From CAYXLI01 sp964464925 (GTDB taxonomy: Bacteria > Acidobacteriota > Terriglobia > Bryobacterales > Bryobacteraceae), in contig CAYXLI010000014.1 in assembly GCA_964464925.1 (NCBI GenBank), positions 67,285 through 131,284 of the forward strand: a stretch of DNA of 64,000 nt, in the 5' to 3' direction. Positions 8,733 through 18,494 of the stretch are shown one piece after another. Both the position numbers and the translations under genes were made by a program. Each line of letters opens with the position of its first letter. Position 1 is the first letter of the stretch. The notes beneath the pieces were generated by a model. It was not told the origin of the DNA and ran no database searches. It saw only the letters and a program-made list of their open reading frames with translations.

Positions 8733-10568
8733 ATGAACAGGAAGAGAATCCGGGCAGCGGCTACAGCAGTTGCTGTAGTTTCCGTTTCAGTGGTTTGCCC
8801 GGCTGGCGGCAAACACGCTGCCGAGGGTCTGTTTACCCAGAAGCTGACGAATGACCAGCAAGTCTTACATGCCTTAAACCGGCTGACGTTCGGGGCGACA
8901 CCGGCCGATGCAGAGTCCGTAAGGAGGCTTGGTGTCCGCAAATGGGTCGAGCGGCAGTTACATCCCGAGTCGATTCCTGAAAACCCAAAATTGCAGGAGC
9001 TTTTGAAGCCGCTGAATTCGCTTGCCATGGCGGCTGCGGAAATGACGAAGCGGTATCCGCCTCCGCAATATGTCATGGCCGTCGCGATGGGCAAAGCGCC
9101 CATGCCGCGGGATCCCGAAGAGCGCGTGATTCTGGAACGCCTGGCTGCGCGTTACAAGGCCCGTTTGGAAAAGAAGCATGCCGGAGACGAACTCCTGAAG
9201 CCTTCGGAGAAGACGCCCGTCGAAGAACTACTCAGTCCGTCCGAGATTCGGACACTGCGCAGGGGCACAGAGGAAGAGCGCGCGGCGTTGCTTAAGACGA
9301 TGCCTCAAGAGCGGCTCGATCAACTCGCTTTCAATCTGCCGGAGCAGGCTCGTGGGAGACTGCTCGCCGTAGCTCCTGTGGAGATTCGCCGGAAAATGTT
9401 GTTGTATTCGGCTCCACAGCAGGTTGTAGCGCAGGACTTGGCCGAGGCCAAGCTGTATCGCGCGGTGTATGGCAACCGGCAGCTGCAGGAAGTACTCGCC
9501 GATTTTTGGTTCAACCACTTCAACGTCTATCTGGATAAAGGCGCGGACCGGTATCTGGTGACTGCGTATGAGCGGGATGTCATCCGGGAGCACGTGCTCG
9601 GAAAGTTTCGAGATCTGCTACAGGCGACGGCAGAAGATCCTGCCATGTTGTTCTACCTCGATAACTGGCAGTCCGTTGCTGCGAATACAGACCGGCAAGG
9701 CGCGATGCGGAAGAAGGGGACGAGGGGGCTCAACGAGAATTACGCCCGCGAACTGCTGGAACTGCACACGATGGGCGTGGACGGCGGCTACACGCAGAAA
9801 GATATTATCGAGGTCGCGCGGTGTTTCACCGGTTGGACCATCAAGGCGCCGTTCCAAGGCGCGGGCTTCCAGTTCAACGAGCGCGTTCATGATAAGGGTG
9901 AGAAGGTTGTGCTGGGTGTGACGGTCCCGGCCGGCGGCGGACGAGAGGACGGACTGAAGGTTCTGGACATTCTGGCTCATCAGCCGGCGACCGCCAGGTT
10001 CATCTCGAAGAAGCTTGCGATCCGGTTTGTAGCGGACAATCCGCCGAAGGCACTGGTCGATGCGATGGCGGTTACATTTCAAAAAACGGACGGAGACATT
10101 CGAGCCGTGATGGAGACGATGCTGCGGTCTAAAGAGTTCTGGTCACAGGGGGCGTATCGCGCGAAAATGAAATCGCCCTTGGAAATGGTAGCGAGCGCAT
10201 TGCGGGCAACCGGTGCGAACATGGATTCAGCGATTCTTGTGGCACAGAAAATCGGCGAACTCGGTGAACCGCTCTATCGGAAGCAGGAACCGACCGGCTA
10301 TTCGAATTCCGGTGAAGAGTGGGTCAACTCGGCATCGTTGCTCGGCCGGATGAATTTCGCACTCGCGCTCACAAGCAATCAATTGCGCGGCGTCAAGGTG
10401 GACGCCGGGAAATTCGAAGGCGATCCGACACATGTCGCGCAGGCGCTCTTGCTCACGCCGCCAACCGCGCAGACGAAGGAAGCCATCGACAGAGGTCTGG
10501 CGGAGAAGAAGGAACCGTCGGTGCTGGCCGGTCTGGTGCTGGGTTCCCCTGAATTCCAAAGAAGGTAA
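8733..10568 (+). CDS. DUF1800 family exported protein
   Basis: 611 aa from ATG at 8733, preceded by GGGAA; MNRKRIRAAATAVAVVSVSV is the signal peptide. An in-frame start at 8607 would add 42 residues in front of it and is unlikely. The core has DUF1800 features: VLHALNRLTFGATPAD, FWFNHFNVYLDKG, NENYARELLELHTMGVDGGYTQKDI and ARCFTGW. It is followed 5 bp later by a DUF1501 gene, the standard partner. A periplasmic function of unknown chemistry is inferred. Confidence 0.88.
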   Translation: MNRKRIRAAATAVAVVSVSVVCPAGGKHAAEGLFTQKLTNDQQVLHALNRLTFGATPADAESVRRLGVRKWVERQLHPESIPENPKLQELLKPLNSLAMAAAEMTKRYPPPQYVMAVAMGKAPMPRDPEERVILERLAARYKARLEKKHAGDELLKPSEKTPVEELLSPSEIRTLRRGTEEERAALLKTMPQERLDQLAFNLPEQARGRLLAVAPVEIRRKMLLYSAPQQVVAQDLAEAKLYRAVYGNRQLQEVLADFWFNHFNVYLDKGADRYLVTAYERDVIREHVLGKFRDLLQATAEDPAMLFYLDNWQSVAANTDRQGAMRKKGTRGLNENYARELLELHTMGVDGGYTQKDIIEVARCFTGWTIKAPFQGAGFQFNERVHDKGEKVVLGVTVPAGGGREDGLKVLDILAHQPATARFISKKLAIRFVADNPPKALVDAMAVTFQKTDGDIRAVMETMLRSKEFWSQGAYRAKMKSPLEMVASALRATGANMDSAILVAQKIGELGEPLYRKQEPTGYSNSGEEWVNSASLLGRMNFALALTSNQLRGVKVDAGKFEGDPTHVAQALLLTPPTAQTKEAIDRGLAEKKEPSVLAGLVLGSPEFQRR

Positions 10569-10573
10569 CGAAC

Positions 10574-11788
10574 ATGGTCAGCAGGCGATTCTTTTTGAAA
10601 TCTTCGGCATTGGCAATGTACGGAGTGGGTGCAGCTCCTGCATGGCTCGCGCGCGCAGCCGACACGACGGAAACGAAACGGAAGAAAGTTCTGGTCGCGA
10701 TTTTTCAGCGCGGGGCCATGGACGGGTTGAACGTAGTCGTTCCATATGGAGATGCGGACTACTACGCCATTCGGCCAACTATCGCGATTCCGAAGAAAGA
10801 CGTGCTTGAACTGGATGGGATGTTCGGCCTCAACCCGGCATTAAAGCCGTTGAAGGCGATCTATGAAGCGAAACATCTCGCCATTGTGGAAGCAGTGGGC
10901 TCGCCCGATCCGACGCGTTCGCACTTCGATGCACAGGACTACATGGAATCAGGCACACCCGGTCTGAAGGCCACGCGCGACGGCTGGCTCAACCGGGCTC
11001 TCCCGGAAGCGAAAAGTACTTCGCCTGTTCGTGCCGTCAGCCTGGGTCCGGCTCTCCCAAGGACGCTCCGCGGCGGCAATGCTGCTGTGGCAGTGAACAA
11101 CCTCAGCGAGTTCCAGATTCGCGATCCACAGTCGGCGATGACGTTCGAGAGCATGTACACCACCACGGCCGATAAAGTGCTGAGTGGTACGGGCCGGGAA
11201 ACATTTGACGCGATCAAGATCGTGCAGAACATTCAGAAGCAGACCTACGTGCCTTCGAACGGTGCGCAGTATCCGGGCGGCCGCTTCGGACAGAGCCTGC
11301 AGCAAATTGCACGCCTCATCAAAGCAGATGTGGGCCTGGAAGTAGCGTTTGCCGACATGGGCGGATGGGATACTCACGTAAACGAAGTCGCCGCCAATCC
11401 GACACAAGGCCAACTCGCAAATCTCCTGACGGAGTTTGGAGCCGCCATGGGTGCGTTCTATCAGGATCTCGGTGAGCGGATGGAGGACATCGTCCTCGTG
11501 AGTATGTCCGAGTTTGGACGCACCGCGAAGGAGAACGGCAATCGCGGAACGGATCACGGCCATGCGAATGTAATGTTTGTAATGGGCGGGCCGGTGCAGG
11601 GCGGGAAAGTATACGGCGATTGGCCGGGGCTTGGAAAGGAACAGTTGTACGAAGGGCGCGACCTAAATCTGACAACCGATTTCCGGGACGTGTTGAGCGA
11701 ACTCGTGACGAAGCACATAGGGGCCCGCGATCTGTCGCATGTGTTTCCGAACTATAAGCCTGAGAGCCAGCGCGGGCTGCTGGCCTGA
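10574..11788 (+). CDS. DUF1501 family protein with Tat signal (second copy)
   Basis: 404 aa; MVSRRFFLKSSALAMYGVGA is a twin-arginine signal. Core motifs: VLVAIFQRGAMDGLNVVVPY, SHFDAQDYMESG, MGGWDTHVNE, SMSEFGRTAKENG and DHGHANVMFVMGG. It pairs with the preceding DUF1800 gene in an operon. It is paralogous in fold to the DUF1501 protein at 3722-5125 but of the branch that accompanies DUF1800. Confidence 0.88.
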   Translation: MVSRRFFLKSSALAMYGVGAAPAWLARAADTTETKRKKVLVAIFQRGAMDGLNVVVPYGDADYYAIRPTIAIPKKDVLELDGMFGLNPALKPLKAIYEAKHLAIVEAVGSPDPTRSHFDAQDYMESGTPGLKATRDGWLNRALPEAKSTSPVRAVSLGPALPRTLRGGNAAVAVNNLSEFQIRDPQSAMTFESMYTTTADKVLSGTGRETFDAIKIVQNIQKQTYVPSNGAQYPGGRFGQSLQQIARLIKADVGLEVAFADMGGWDTHVNEVAANPTQGQLANLLTEFGAAMGAFYQDLGERMEDIVLVSMSEFGRTAKENGNRGTDHGHANVMFVMGGPVQGGKVYGDWPGLGKEQLYEGRDLNLTTDFRDVLSELVTKHIGARDLSHVFPNYKPESQRGLLA

Positions 11789-11809
11789 GCTTCGTGCGCG
11801 GCCGTTTGA

Positions 11810-12841
11810 ATGGGCCAGACCGAACGTATTCTGCGAATCCAGCAAATGCTTCAGGAGCGCGCGCAGGTGTCGCGACAGGAGTTTCTTGAGGCGTTGGAGG
11901 TCTCACCCGCGCAGTTCAAGCGGGATTTGGCGTTCCTGCGGGACCGGTTTCAAGTACCGATCGATTACGATCCGCGAAGGCGTTCCTATGTTCTGACCGG
12001 AGAAGACACCGCGCAATACGGCCTGCCGGGTCCGCTTTATACGCCCGCGGAAATTCACGCTCTGCTTTTGATGCAGGACCTGATTACGCAACTGCAGGCC
12101 GGCTTGCTCGATGAACATCTGGGGCCGTTACGCGAACGGCTGAAACTCCTGCTGGGGCGTGACGATCTCTCCGCGGCCGATGTACGCCGCAGAATCCGCA
12201 TCCTGCACATGGCATCGCGGCCCGTGAACCCCAGATTCTTTCAGCAGGTGAGCCACGCAACACTAACGCGGCAACAGGTGCGGATCTCCTATTTCAATCG
12301 CTCGCGCGGGATCGCGACCGAGCGGACCATCTCGCCGCAGCGGCTCGTTTTCTACCGCGGCAATTGGTACCTGGATTCCTGGTGCCATCTTCGCGAGGCG
12401 CTGCGCAGCTTTGCGGTTGATTCCATTCAAGCTGCCGAGATGCTGCCCGCCGTCGCGAAGGAGATTGGGGAGGAGACTCTCGACGCCCACCTCGGCGCCG
12501 GGTATGGGATCTTTTCAGGGACGGCTGAGCAGGTCGCGGTGCTGCGGTTTGATCCGGAAGTCGCGGCCTGGGTGAGGTCAGAAGTGTGGCATGCCCGGCA
12601 GGTCCAAGAGGAGGAGTCTACGGGACACCTGATCCTGAGAGTTCCGTACGCAAAGGAGCATGAACTCGTGATGGACATCCTGCGCTGGGGTCAGAACGTG
12701 CAGGTACTGGCGCCTAACTCATTGCAGGAATTACTGATCGAGCGACTCCGCCGCGCCCTGGGCCGGTATACGCCCGATCTGCGAAACGAACCCAATTGGC
12801 GCGCCGATGCCGTTTTTCTCAAAGAAGAACCGAAAAAATAA
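11810..12841 (+). CDS. WYL-domain transcriptional regulator
   Basis: 343 aa. The N-terminus MGQTERILRIQQMLQERAQVSRQ is a DeoR/HTH_11-type helix-turn-helix. The middle (about 140-215) is a WYL domain with LVFYRGNWYLDSWCHLREALRSFAVDSI. The C-terminal domain (about 230-330) is the WCX extension. It is a cytoplasmic repressor or activator with an unknown nucleic-acid-like ligand. It starts 21 bp after the DUF1501 stop and may be read from the same transcript. Confidence 0.88.
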   Translation: MGQTERILRIQQMLQERAQVSRQEFLEALEVSPAQFKRDLAFLRDRFQVPIDYDPRRRSYVLTGEDTAQYGLPGPLYTPAEIHALLLMQDLITQLQAGLLDEHLGPLRERLKLLLGRDDLSAADVRRRIRILHMASRPVNPRFFQQVSHATLTRQQVRISYFNRSRGIATERTISPQRLVFYRGNWYLDSWCHLREALRSFAVDSIQAAEMLPAVAKEIGEETLDAHLGAGYGIFSGTAEQVAVLRFDPEVAAWVRSEVWHARQVQEEESTGHLILRVPYAKEHELVMDILRWGQNVQVLAPNSLQELLIERLRRALGRYTPDLRNEPNWRADAVFLKEEPKK

Positions 12842-12887
12842 TTGGTAGCTCATTCCGTGAGCTACCTGCAAGGGCACAATAGAGAGC

Positions 12888-14096
12888 ATGAGCTTGCTTC
12901 TGTTTGCGGTACTCGCCCTTCTGCTGGTTGCGATCGCACTTCTGATTACGTTGCTGGGCAGAAGGGGCGTGGATCTCTCGCCCGTAGTAAACCGAATCGA
13001 AGCGATGAACGGAGCCCAGCAGCAGATTGATCGTTCCGTCCGTGAGGAGATTGGACGGCACCGCCTGGAGCAAGCGAGCCAGTCACAGGCTTTGCGGAGC
13101 GAGATTCTGGCGACCCTGACGGATATCCGCAGTACGATCGATGCGCGGCTGAACACGATTCAGATCGAGAACGAAAAGAAACTGGAGCAGATGCGGCAGA
13201 CCGTGGATGAGAAACTGCAGGGAACGTTGGAGGCGCGGCTCGGCGAATCTTTCAAACAGGTGAGCGATCGGCTAGAGCAAGTATACCGGGGCCTTGGGGA
13301 AATGCAGACCCTTGCGGCAGGAGTCGGCGACCTGAAGCGTGTGCTGACCAACGTGAAGACGCGCGGAACATGGGGCGAGATACAACTCGGAGCACTGCTG
13401 GAACAGGTGCTCGCGCCGGATCAGTATGCGCGGAACGTATCGACGACAGGTACGCAGGAGCGCGTCGAGTTTGCGATCCGGCTGCCTGGCAAGGATTCGA
13501 ACGGGGCACCGGTGTGGCTGCCGATTGACGCCAAATTTCCCTTGGAAGACTATCAGCGCCTGGTAGAAGCTTCCGAACGCGCAGATGCAGAAGGCGTGGA
13601 ACTGGCGTCCCGGCGGCTCGAGATGACGCTCAAGAATTGCGCCAAGACGCTTTCAGACAAGTACATTGCACCACCGAATACAACTGATTTCGGCATTCTG
13701 TTCTTATCCACGGAAGGGCTTTATGCCGAGGCTATGCGCCGGCCAGGACTTGCCGAGCAGCTACAGCGGGACTGCCGCGTAGTCCTGGCGGGGCCAAGTA
13801 CCCTCGCCGCCATGCTGAATAGCTTCCAGATGGGCTTCCGAACGCTTGCGATCCAGCAACGGTCGAGCGAGGTATGGGAACTGCTCGGTGTGGTGAAGGG
13901 CGAATTTGGCAAGTACGCCGACGTACTCGCGAAGATCAAACGGAAGTTGAACGAAGCGCAGAACACGGTTGATATGGCCGAGACCCGCACGCGGCAGATC
14001 CAGAGGAAGCTGCGCAAAGTGGAGGCGGCGGACACGGTGGGTCTGCTCGACGACTCGCTGGATGACGAAACGCTGGTTTTGAGCGCGGGCGACTAG
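12888..14096 (+). CDS. rmuC: DNA recombination protein RmuC
   Basis: 402 aa. Residues 1-23 form an N-terminal membrane anchor (MSLLLFAVLALLLVAIALLI). A long coiled coil follows (about 30-130), then the RmuC nuclease-fold domain with LKRVLTNVKTRGTWGEIQL, VWLPIDAKFPLEDYQRL and TDFGILFLSTEGLYAE. RmuC limits inversions and replication-fork rearrangements in E. coli. The stop overlaps the stop of the convergent next gene by 4 bp. Confidence 0.92.
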   Translation: MSLLLFAVLALLLVAIALLITLLGRRGVDLSPVVNRIEAMNGAQQQIDRSVREEIGRHRLEQASQSQALRSEILATLTDIRSTIDARLNTIQIENEKKLEQMRQTVDEKLQGTLEARLGESFKQVSDRLEQVYRGLGEMQTLAAGVGDLKRVLTNVKTRGTWGEIQLGALLEQVLAPDQYARNVSTTGTQERVEFAIRLPGKDSNGAPVWLPIDAKFPLEDYQRLVEASERADAEGVELASRRLEMTLKNCAKTLSDKYIAPPNTTDFGILFLSTEGLYAEAMRRPGLAEQLQRDCRVVLAGPSTLAAMLNSFQMGFRTLAIQQRSSEVWELLGVVKGEFGKYADVLAKIKRKLNEAQNTVDMAETRTRQIQRKLRKVEAADTVGLLDDSLDDETLVLSAGD

Positions 14097-14851
14097 TGTA
14101 GCGTCGAAAGTGTACGGGCCGGATCGGCGAAGTACTCGTCGGCGACTTTGTCCAGGATACGAACGTCGCCCATGCTGATCGATTTGCCGTCCTTGCTGGT
14201 GTGATTCTTCGCAAGTTTCACGCCAGCGGTTGTGGTGTACTCCCAATCCCAGGAGCCTTTGTTGCCGGTCTGCAGAGTGTACTCCCAATGCTCCATCAGG
14301 TGTGAGGCGGGCGAGACATAGGCTTCATAGCGGTCGCCGGGAGTGAGTCCCACGTGATCAAACGTAAGTTGAACGATTTCGTATTCTTTGCCGTTCGCGT
14401 TCTTCTTGCCTTCGTACTTCAGGTGAACGCCGGCATCCAGCCATTTCCAGGGCATCGCCAGCCAGTACATGTCATTAATAAAGGACGCGTACGCCTGTTT
14501 CACGGCGTCCGCGGCTTCGCGCCCGTCGATCCTCTTCTCGTTTACGTATGCAGTGCCCTGTTGATTTGCCGTTGAGAACAGCACGACCTGCGATTGCCCG
14601 TCCTTCGTGGTGCCTTCCAGCCGATACTTGCCAGTCTGTTTATCCCATAGATGAGCACGACTGACCAGGACTTTGTCGCCTGCCAGTACGCGGAAGTCAT
14701 AGCGGATATAATGCGCCTTATTCCAGTTGTCCTGCCCTCCCATAGCGGTGATCATTGCCTTCGCCAGGGCGGTTGCAGGATCGCTCTGAGCGTAGGCGGC
14801 AGACAAGCAGCCGAGGAAGAGCGAGATAACAGCTAAGGTTCGCGATCTCAT
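14093..14851 (-). CDS. Secreted protein, LolA/lipoprotein-carrier-like beta fold
   Basis: 252 aa with signal peptide MRSRTLAVISLFLGCLSAAYA. The pattern AKAMITAMGGQDNWNKAHYIRYDFRV...LWDKQTGKYRLEG is typical of exported proteins with an outer-membrane-lipoprotein-sorting-like fold; the assignment is by pattern only. Function unknown. It lies 26 bp upstream of the stop of the GH127 gene on the same strand, without clear coupling. Confidence 0.6.
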   Translation of the reverse strand: MRSRTLAVISLFLGCLSAAYAQSDPATALAKAMITAMGGQDNWNKAHYIRYDFRVLAGDKVLVSRAHLWDKQTGKYRLEGTTKDGQSQVVLFSTANQQGTAYVNEKRIDGREAADAVKQAYASFINDMYWLAMPWKWLDAGVHLKYEGKKNANGKEYEIVQLTFDHVGLTPGDRYEAYVSPASHLMEHWEYTLQTGNKGSWDWEYTTTAGVKLAKNHTSKDGKSISMGDVRILDKVADEYFADPARTLSTLH

Positions 14852-14877
14852 GTAGGCAGTCTAGCGCACAGCATCAG

Positions 14878-16704
14878 CTAGCGTTCGTGTATTTTCCAAT
14901 ACAGCGTGTAGTGCTGATGATGCATTCGATACATGGGTATTAGTTCTACTCCGCCTGCGGCCGTAAACGTGAGCGGTTTGTCTTTGACTGCTGTGAGGCT
15001 GGTCCCGCTCAGTTCGGGTACCGAGGCCGCCGGGAGCTTAGAAAAGTGCCGCTGGTCCTCTGCGTAATCTTCGGCGATACCTTGGTTGCCGAGTTCGCCT
15101 GCGAGAACAATCGGACCGTACAGGAACGCGATCTGATCCGGGACGCCGGGGAGGATCTCGGTATGGACTTGCATCGGCAGCTTGACGTCGATCACGTCGC
15201 CGGTCTTCCAATTCCGCTCAAGCTTTGCGTAACTGCCCGCGGTGCCCGCATCCACGGACTTATGATTCAGGCGGATCGCCATGCCGTTTGCCCATACGGG
15301 ATGTCGCAGGTTTAGGACGAATCGCACGGGCGACTTCACCTTGACGGAAAAACGGATGGTGTCGTCATCGGGGAAGTGCGTTTCCTGGCGAAGTGTTACG
15401 CCTTTCTCCTTCCAATCGAGCTCTGAAGCCAGGAAGAGGTTGACCCAAAGGCTGTCCTTATCCTCGAAGTAAATGGCATCGGTGTATCGCGCGTGGTTCT
15501 CCATTCCCGTGCCCACGCAGCACCAGAACGACTTTGTAGGCGTTGAGTATGTCTTGAAGTGGCCGGGTTTGACGGTTGTGTAGTACACAAACCCGCCTTT
15601 GACCGGATCCTGCGAGGCCAAAATGTGATTAAAAAGAGCGCGCTCATAGAAGCCCATCAACTGCTCAGAAGGATGCCACGAGAAGAGATGGCGCGTGAGC
15701 TTGAGCATGTTGTAGGTGTTGCAGGTCTCGGCAGTTTCCGGGCCGAGATGGGTGGCAAATTGATCGACTGGAAAGAACTTCTCGTCATCGCTGTGGCCGC
15801 CATGAACAAAAGACCGGGCGAGGGCGACGCGCTGCCAGAAGAACTCGGACATTCGTTTGTATTGCGGATCACCGGTCAGTTCGTAGAGGCGTGCTGCGCC
15901 GATCAGCTTTGGGATCTGCGTATTGGCGTGCTTGCCATCAAGCGGATCCTCTCCGCGGGCCAGCGGGTCCAGAATCGCTTTGTGATGAAAGGCGCGGGCG
16001 GCGGCGAGATGGTCAGGATCTTTGGTGATGCCGTATAGATTGGCGAGGACCTCCATGATTCCGCCGATCTCGTTGTTCATGGAACGCTCGAGCTGTTCCG
16101 GAGAGCGCCGATCCACACGGAACTTGGTCCAAGCCGCCATTTTCTTCAAAACTTCCAGTGCTTGCCGGTTACCCGCTAACTCATACGAATCGAGAAGGCC
16201 GGCCATGACCTTGTGCAGTGTGTACCAGGGCGCCCACACTCTGGCCGGGGCATCCCAACGATCCATAAACGATTCGGGGAAGGCGGAGAGATAGCCGGGA
16301 TTGGAACCGTTTTTTGCCAGCGCGTCCTGCACCTCGGCCAGTGCGGCAACGACGCGGTCGATGCGCTGCTTGAACCGGACGTCGTGGGTGGAGGCATAGA
16401 GGAGACTGCAGGCACTGAGGTAGTGGCCGAGCGTATGACCACGCAATTCGATATCGGGCTTTTCCCAGCCACCGAGGGGCTCAGCGGTGCTCGGCAGGCC
16501 GGCATTAAGACGGAATGTGTGTAAGAGCCGATCGGGATCAAGACTGAGGATATATTCGATATCACGCTGCATCGCGCTCCGGAACGGGCCATCGAGCAGG
16601 CGCACGTCACCCAGCGGGAAGGGTCTGGCTTGAAGGGGGACGGGAGCGGGCTGAGCAGCGCATACGGCAGACACGAGACTGATCGTCAGAATTGTTCTTA
16701 ACAC
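14878..16704 (-). CDS. Secreted GH127/GH146-type beta-L-arabinofuranosidase (DUF1680)
   Basis: 608 aa with signal peptide MLRTILTISLVSAVCAAQPA. The (alpha/alpha)6 domain carries the family motifs ELRGHTLGHYLSACSLLY, MNNEIGGIMEVLANLYGIT, AETCNTYNMLKLT and SFWCCVGTGMENH. E326, C328, C395 and C396 match in order and spacing the Zn-binding Glu/Cys/Cys/Cys set of HypBA1, the first of the two adjacent cysteines being the nucleophile. It would release L-arabinose from arabinofuranosides outside the cytoplasm, feeding the AraB/AraD operon nearby. Divergent from the LacI-type regulator. Confidence 0.88.
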   Translation of the reverse strand: MLRTILTISLVSAVCAAQPAPVPLQARPFPLGDVRLLDGPFRSAMQRDIEYILSLDPDRLLHTFRLNAGLPSTAEPLGGWEKPDIELRGHTLGHYLSACSLLYASTHDVRFKQRIDRVVAALAEVQDALAKNGSNPGYLSAFPESFMDRWDAPARVWAPWYTLHKVMAGLLDSYELAGNRQALEVLKKMAAWTKFRVDRRSPEQLERSMNNEIGGIMEVLANLYGITKDPDHLAAARAFHHKAILDPLARGEDPLDGKHANTQIPKLIGAARLYELTGDPQYKRMSEFFWQRVALARSFVHGGHSDDEKFFPVDQFATHLGPETAETCNTYNMLKLTRHLFSWHPSEQLMGFYERALFNHILASQDPVKGGFVYYTTVKPGHFKTYSTPTKSFWCCVGTGMENHARYTDAIYFEDKDSLWVNLFLASELDWKEKGVTLRQETHFPDDDTIRFSVKVKSPVRFVLNLRHPVWANGMAIRLNHKSVDAGTAGSYAKLERNWKTGDVIDVKLPMQVHTEILPGVPDQIAFLYGPIVLAGELGNQGIAEDYAEDQRHFSKLPAASVPELSGTSLTAVKDKPLTFTAAGGVELIPMYRMHHQHYTLYWKIHER

Positions 16705-16714
16705 GGAGTCCTCA

Positions 16715-16786
16715 CGGTAGCGCTTACATTCTATGCCACGCCGCGGCGGCGATCATCCGTGGCAGCACAGGTTGCAAGCGATTGTG
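16715..16786. promoter_or_regulatory. Candidate LacI-family operators between GH127 and the regulator
   Basis: The 105-bp divergent intergenic holds CGGTAGCGCTTACA (16715-16728) and TGCAAGCGATTGTG (16773-16786). Each has one good half of the LacI-type pattern TGYAAG-CG-CTTRCA. GCGCTTA also recurs at 16790-16796. A stronger match lies upstream of the ara operon at 23455-23468. Binding by the adjacent regulator is inferred. Confidence 0.4.
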
Positions 16787-16809
16787 ATGGCGCTTAGAGT
16801 AAAGGGAAC

Positions 16810-17802
16810 ATGACGCTGGATGCTGTTGCAAAGAAGGCGCGGGTTTCGACTGCGACCGTTTCGCGGGTGCTGAATAACCTTGGCGTAGTGAAAGATTCCA
16901 CACGCAAACGAGTACTGCAGGCAGTTGAGGAGTTAAATTATTACCCCAACCTGCACGCCCGTTCGCTAGCTGGAGGCCGGACGCGGACACTCGGCATGAT
17001 CGTCTCGAACATTTGTAATCCGTTCTTTGTCGATATTTTCGTCGGCATGGAAGCCGCGGCGCGCGAACGCGACTTCGAAGTGCTGGTAGAACATACGGAT
17101 TACCGGCCGAAATTGTTAATAGAGAGTGTCCACTCGATGATCGGACGGCGCGTGGCCGGCCTTGCGCTTATCGTTTCGGAGATGGACCACGCCGTGATGC
17201 AAGAAGTGATCAGCAGCAACATGCCGGCGGTTTTCTATGACGTGGGGTCAGCGGGCGCCAAGATCACCAATATACGGGTGCGGTACGAGATTGGGATGCA
17301 ACGAATGGTGCAATATCTCTACACGCTGGGGCACCGGAAGATGGCGTTCGTCGGACACCATGCGAGCCTGGCGCCGCTGGAGACGCGCAAGCAGTCGTTT
17401 ATCGATTCGATCGGACATTACAGAACGGCTGTCGAGTATCGAACCGTGTTGAATACCGACAAGCCTGAGGGAGCGATGCAGGCGGTGCACGAACTTTACG
17501 CGTCTGGATTCCAGCCGAGCGCGATCGTCTGCGTGAATGATTACATGGCAATTGGCGCGATGCGTGCCGTGCGCTCGCGCGGATTGTCAGTCCCGGGAGA
17601 CGTATCGATTACGGGTTTCGATAATATCGAGTTCTCCGAGTTCACGAATCCAGCACTTACGACCGTGAATATCCCGCGTGCTTCGATCGGCCAGATGGTT
17701 GTAAATGCGCTGCTGCAAGAAGACTACGAAGGGCCCGGGCGAGAGATTCTGATCGAGCCCGAGTTAGTGCTCCGGGACTCGACCGGACCTTTTCGCGGTT
17801 AG
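16810..17802 (+). CDS. LacI-family transcriptional regulator
   Basis: 330 aa. The N-terminal HTH MTLDAVAKKARVSTATVSRV is followed by the hinge helix region (NYYPNLHARSLAGGRTRTLG) and a periplasmic-binding-protein-type ligand domain ending in GFDNIEFSEFTNPALTTVNI. Being placed between a secreted arabinofuranosidase and an araBD operon, it probably represses the arabinose genes until sugar binds. Its stop overlaps that of araD (convergent, 4 bp). Confidence 0.9.
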   Translation: MTLDAVAKKARVSTATVSRVLNNLGVVKDSTRKRVLQAVEELNYYPNLHARSLAGGRTRTLGMIVSNICNPFFVDIFVGMEAAARERDFEVLVEHTDYRPKLLIESVHSMIGRRVAGLALIVSEMDHAVMQEVISSNMPAVFYDVGSAGAKITNIRVRYEIGMQRMVQYLYTLGHRKMAFVGHHASLAPLETRKQSFIDSIGHYRTAVEYRTVLNTDKPEGAMQAVHELYASGFQPSAIVCVNDYMAIGAMRAVRSRGLSVPGDVSITGFDNIEFSEFTNPALTTVNIPRASIGQMVVNALLQEDYEGPGREILIEPELVLRDSTGPFRG

Positions 17803-18494
17803 GCCGGCTGCCCGTAGTAGGCGGACGAGCCATGCTTTCGCAGGAAGTGCTTATCATGAAGCGACTGCGCGATTGCCGTAGCTGAGGCATTGATGGTTAC
17901 GGTTGCCAAGGCGAGTGCTGCGACCTCTTCAAGGACAACCGCATTGTGGGCGGCTTCGGCGACATCGCGTCCCCAAGTAAACGGGGCATGCCCGGCGACG
18001 AGCATGGCAGGAATCTTTAAGGGATCCACGGTGCCGATCGTACGAACGATCACTTCGCCCGTGTTGGCCTCGTACTCTGAAACGATCTCCTGGTCCGTCA
18101 TAGCAGGGGTGACGGGGATCGAGCCGTGGAAGTAATCCGCATGCGTGGTCCCAAAGCAAGGGATTGGCTTGCGCGCCTGCGCCCATGCCGTCGCAGAACG
18201 AGAATGAGTGTGAACGACGCCCCCCACCTGAGGGAATGCGCGATAGAGGACAAGGTGAGTGGCAAGGTCCGAGGATGGGCGCATGGTGCCGTCGATGACC
18301 TTGCCAGTCAAATCGACGATCGGCAGGTCTGACGCCTTCATGCGGTCATAGGGGACGCCGCTTGGCTTGATGGCGACGAGACCTTTCTCGCGATCGATGC
18401 CGCTGGCGTTGCCGAACGTATAGAGGACAAGCCCGCGGCGGACCAATTCGAGATTCGCTTCGAGAACAGCTTCACGCAACGACTGCAGTAACAT
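17799..18494 (-). CDS. araD: L-ribulose-5-phosphate 4-epimerase
   Basis: 231 aa, the usual AraD length. ATG at 18494 is preceded by AAAGGAG, which rules out the longer in-frame extension to 18719. Class II aldolase/epimerase motifs: LYTFGNASGIDREKGLVAIKPSG, VVHTHSRSATAWAQ with the two Zn histidines, HADYFHGSIPVT, and AGHAPFTWG with the third. It converts L-ribulose-5-P to D-xylulose-5-P, the last arabinose step. Last gene of the minus-strand operon; its start overlaps the end of araB by 23 bp. Confidence 0.93.
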   Translation of the reverse strand: MLLQSLREAVLEANLELVRRGLVLYTFGNASGIDREKGLVAIKPSGVPYDRMKASDLPIVDLTGKVIDGTMRPSSDLATHLVLYRAFPQVGGVVHTHSRSATAWAQARKPIPCFGTTHADYFHGSIPVTPAMTDQEIVSEYEANTGEVIVRTIGTVDPLKIPAMLVAGHAPFTWGRDVAEAAHNAVVLEEVAALALATVTINASATAIAQSLHDKHFLRKHGSSAYYGQPA

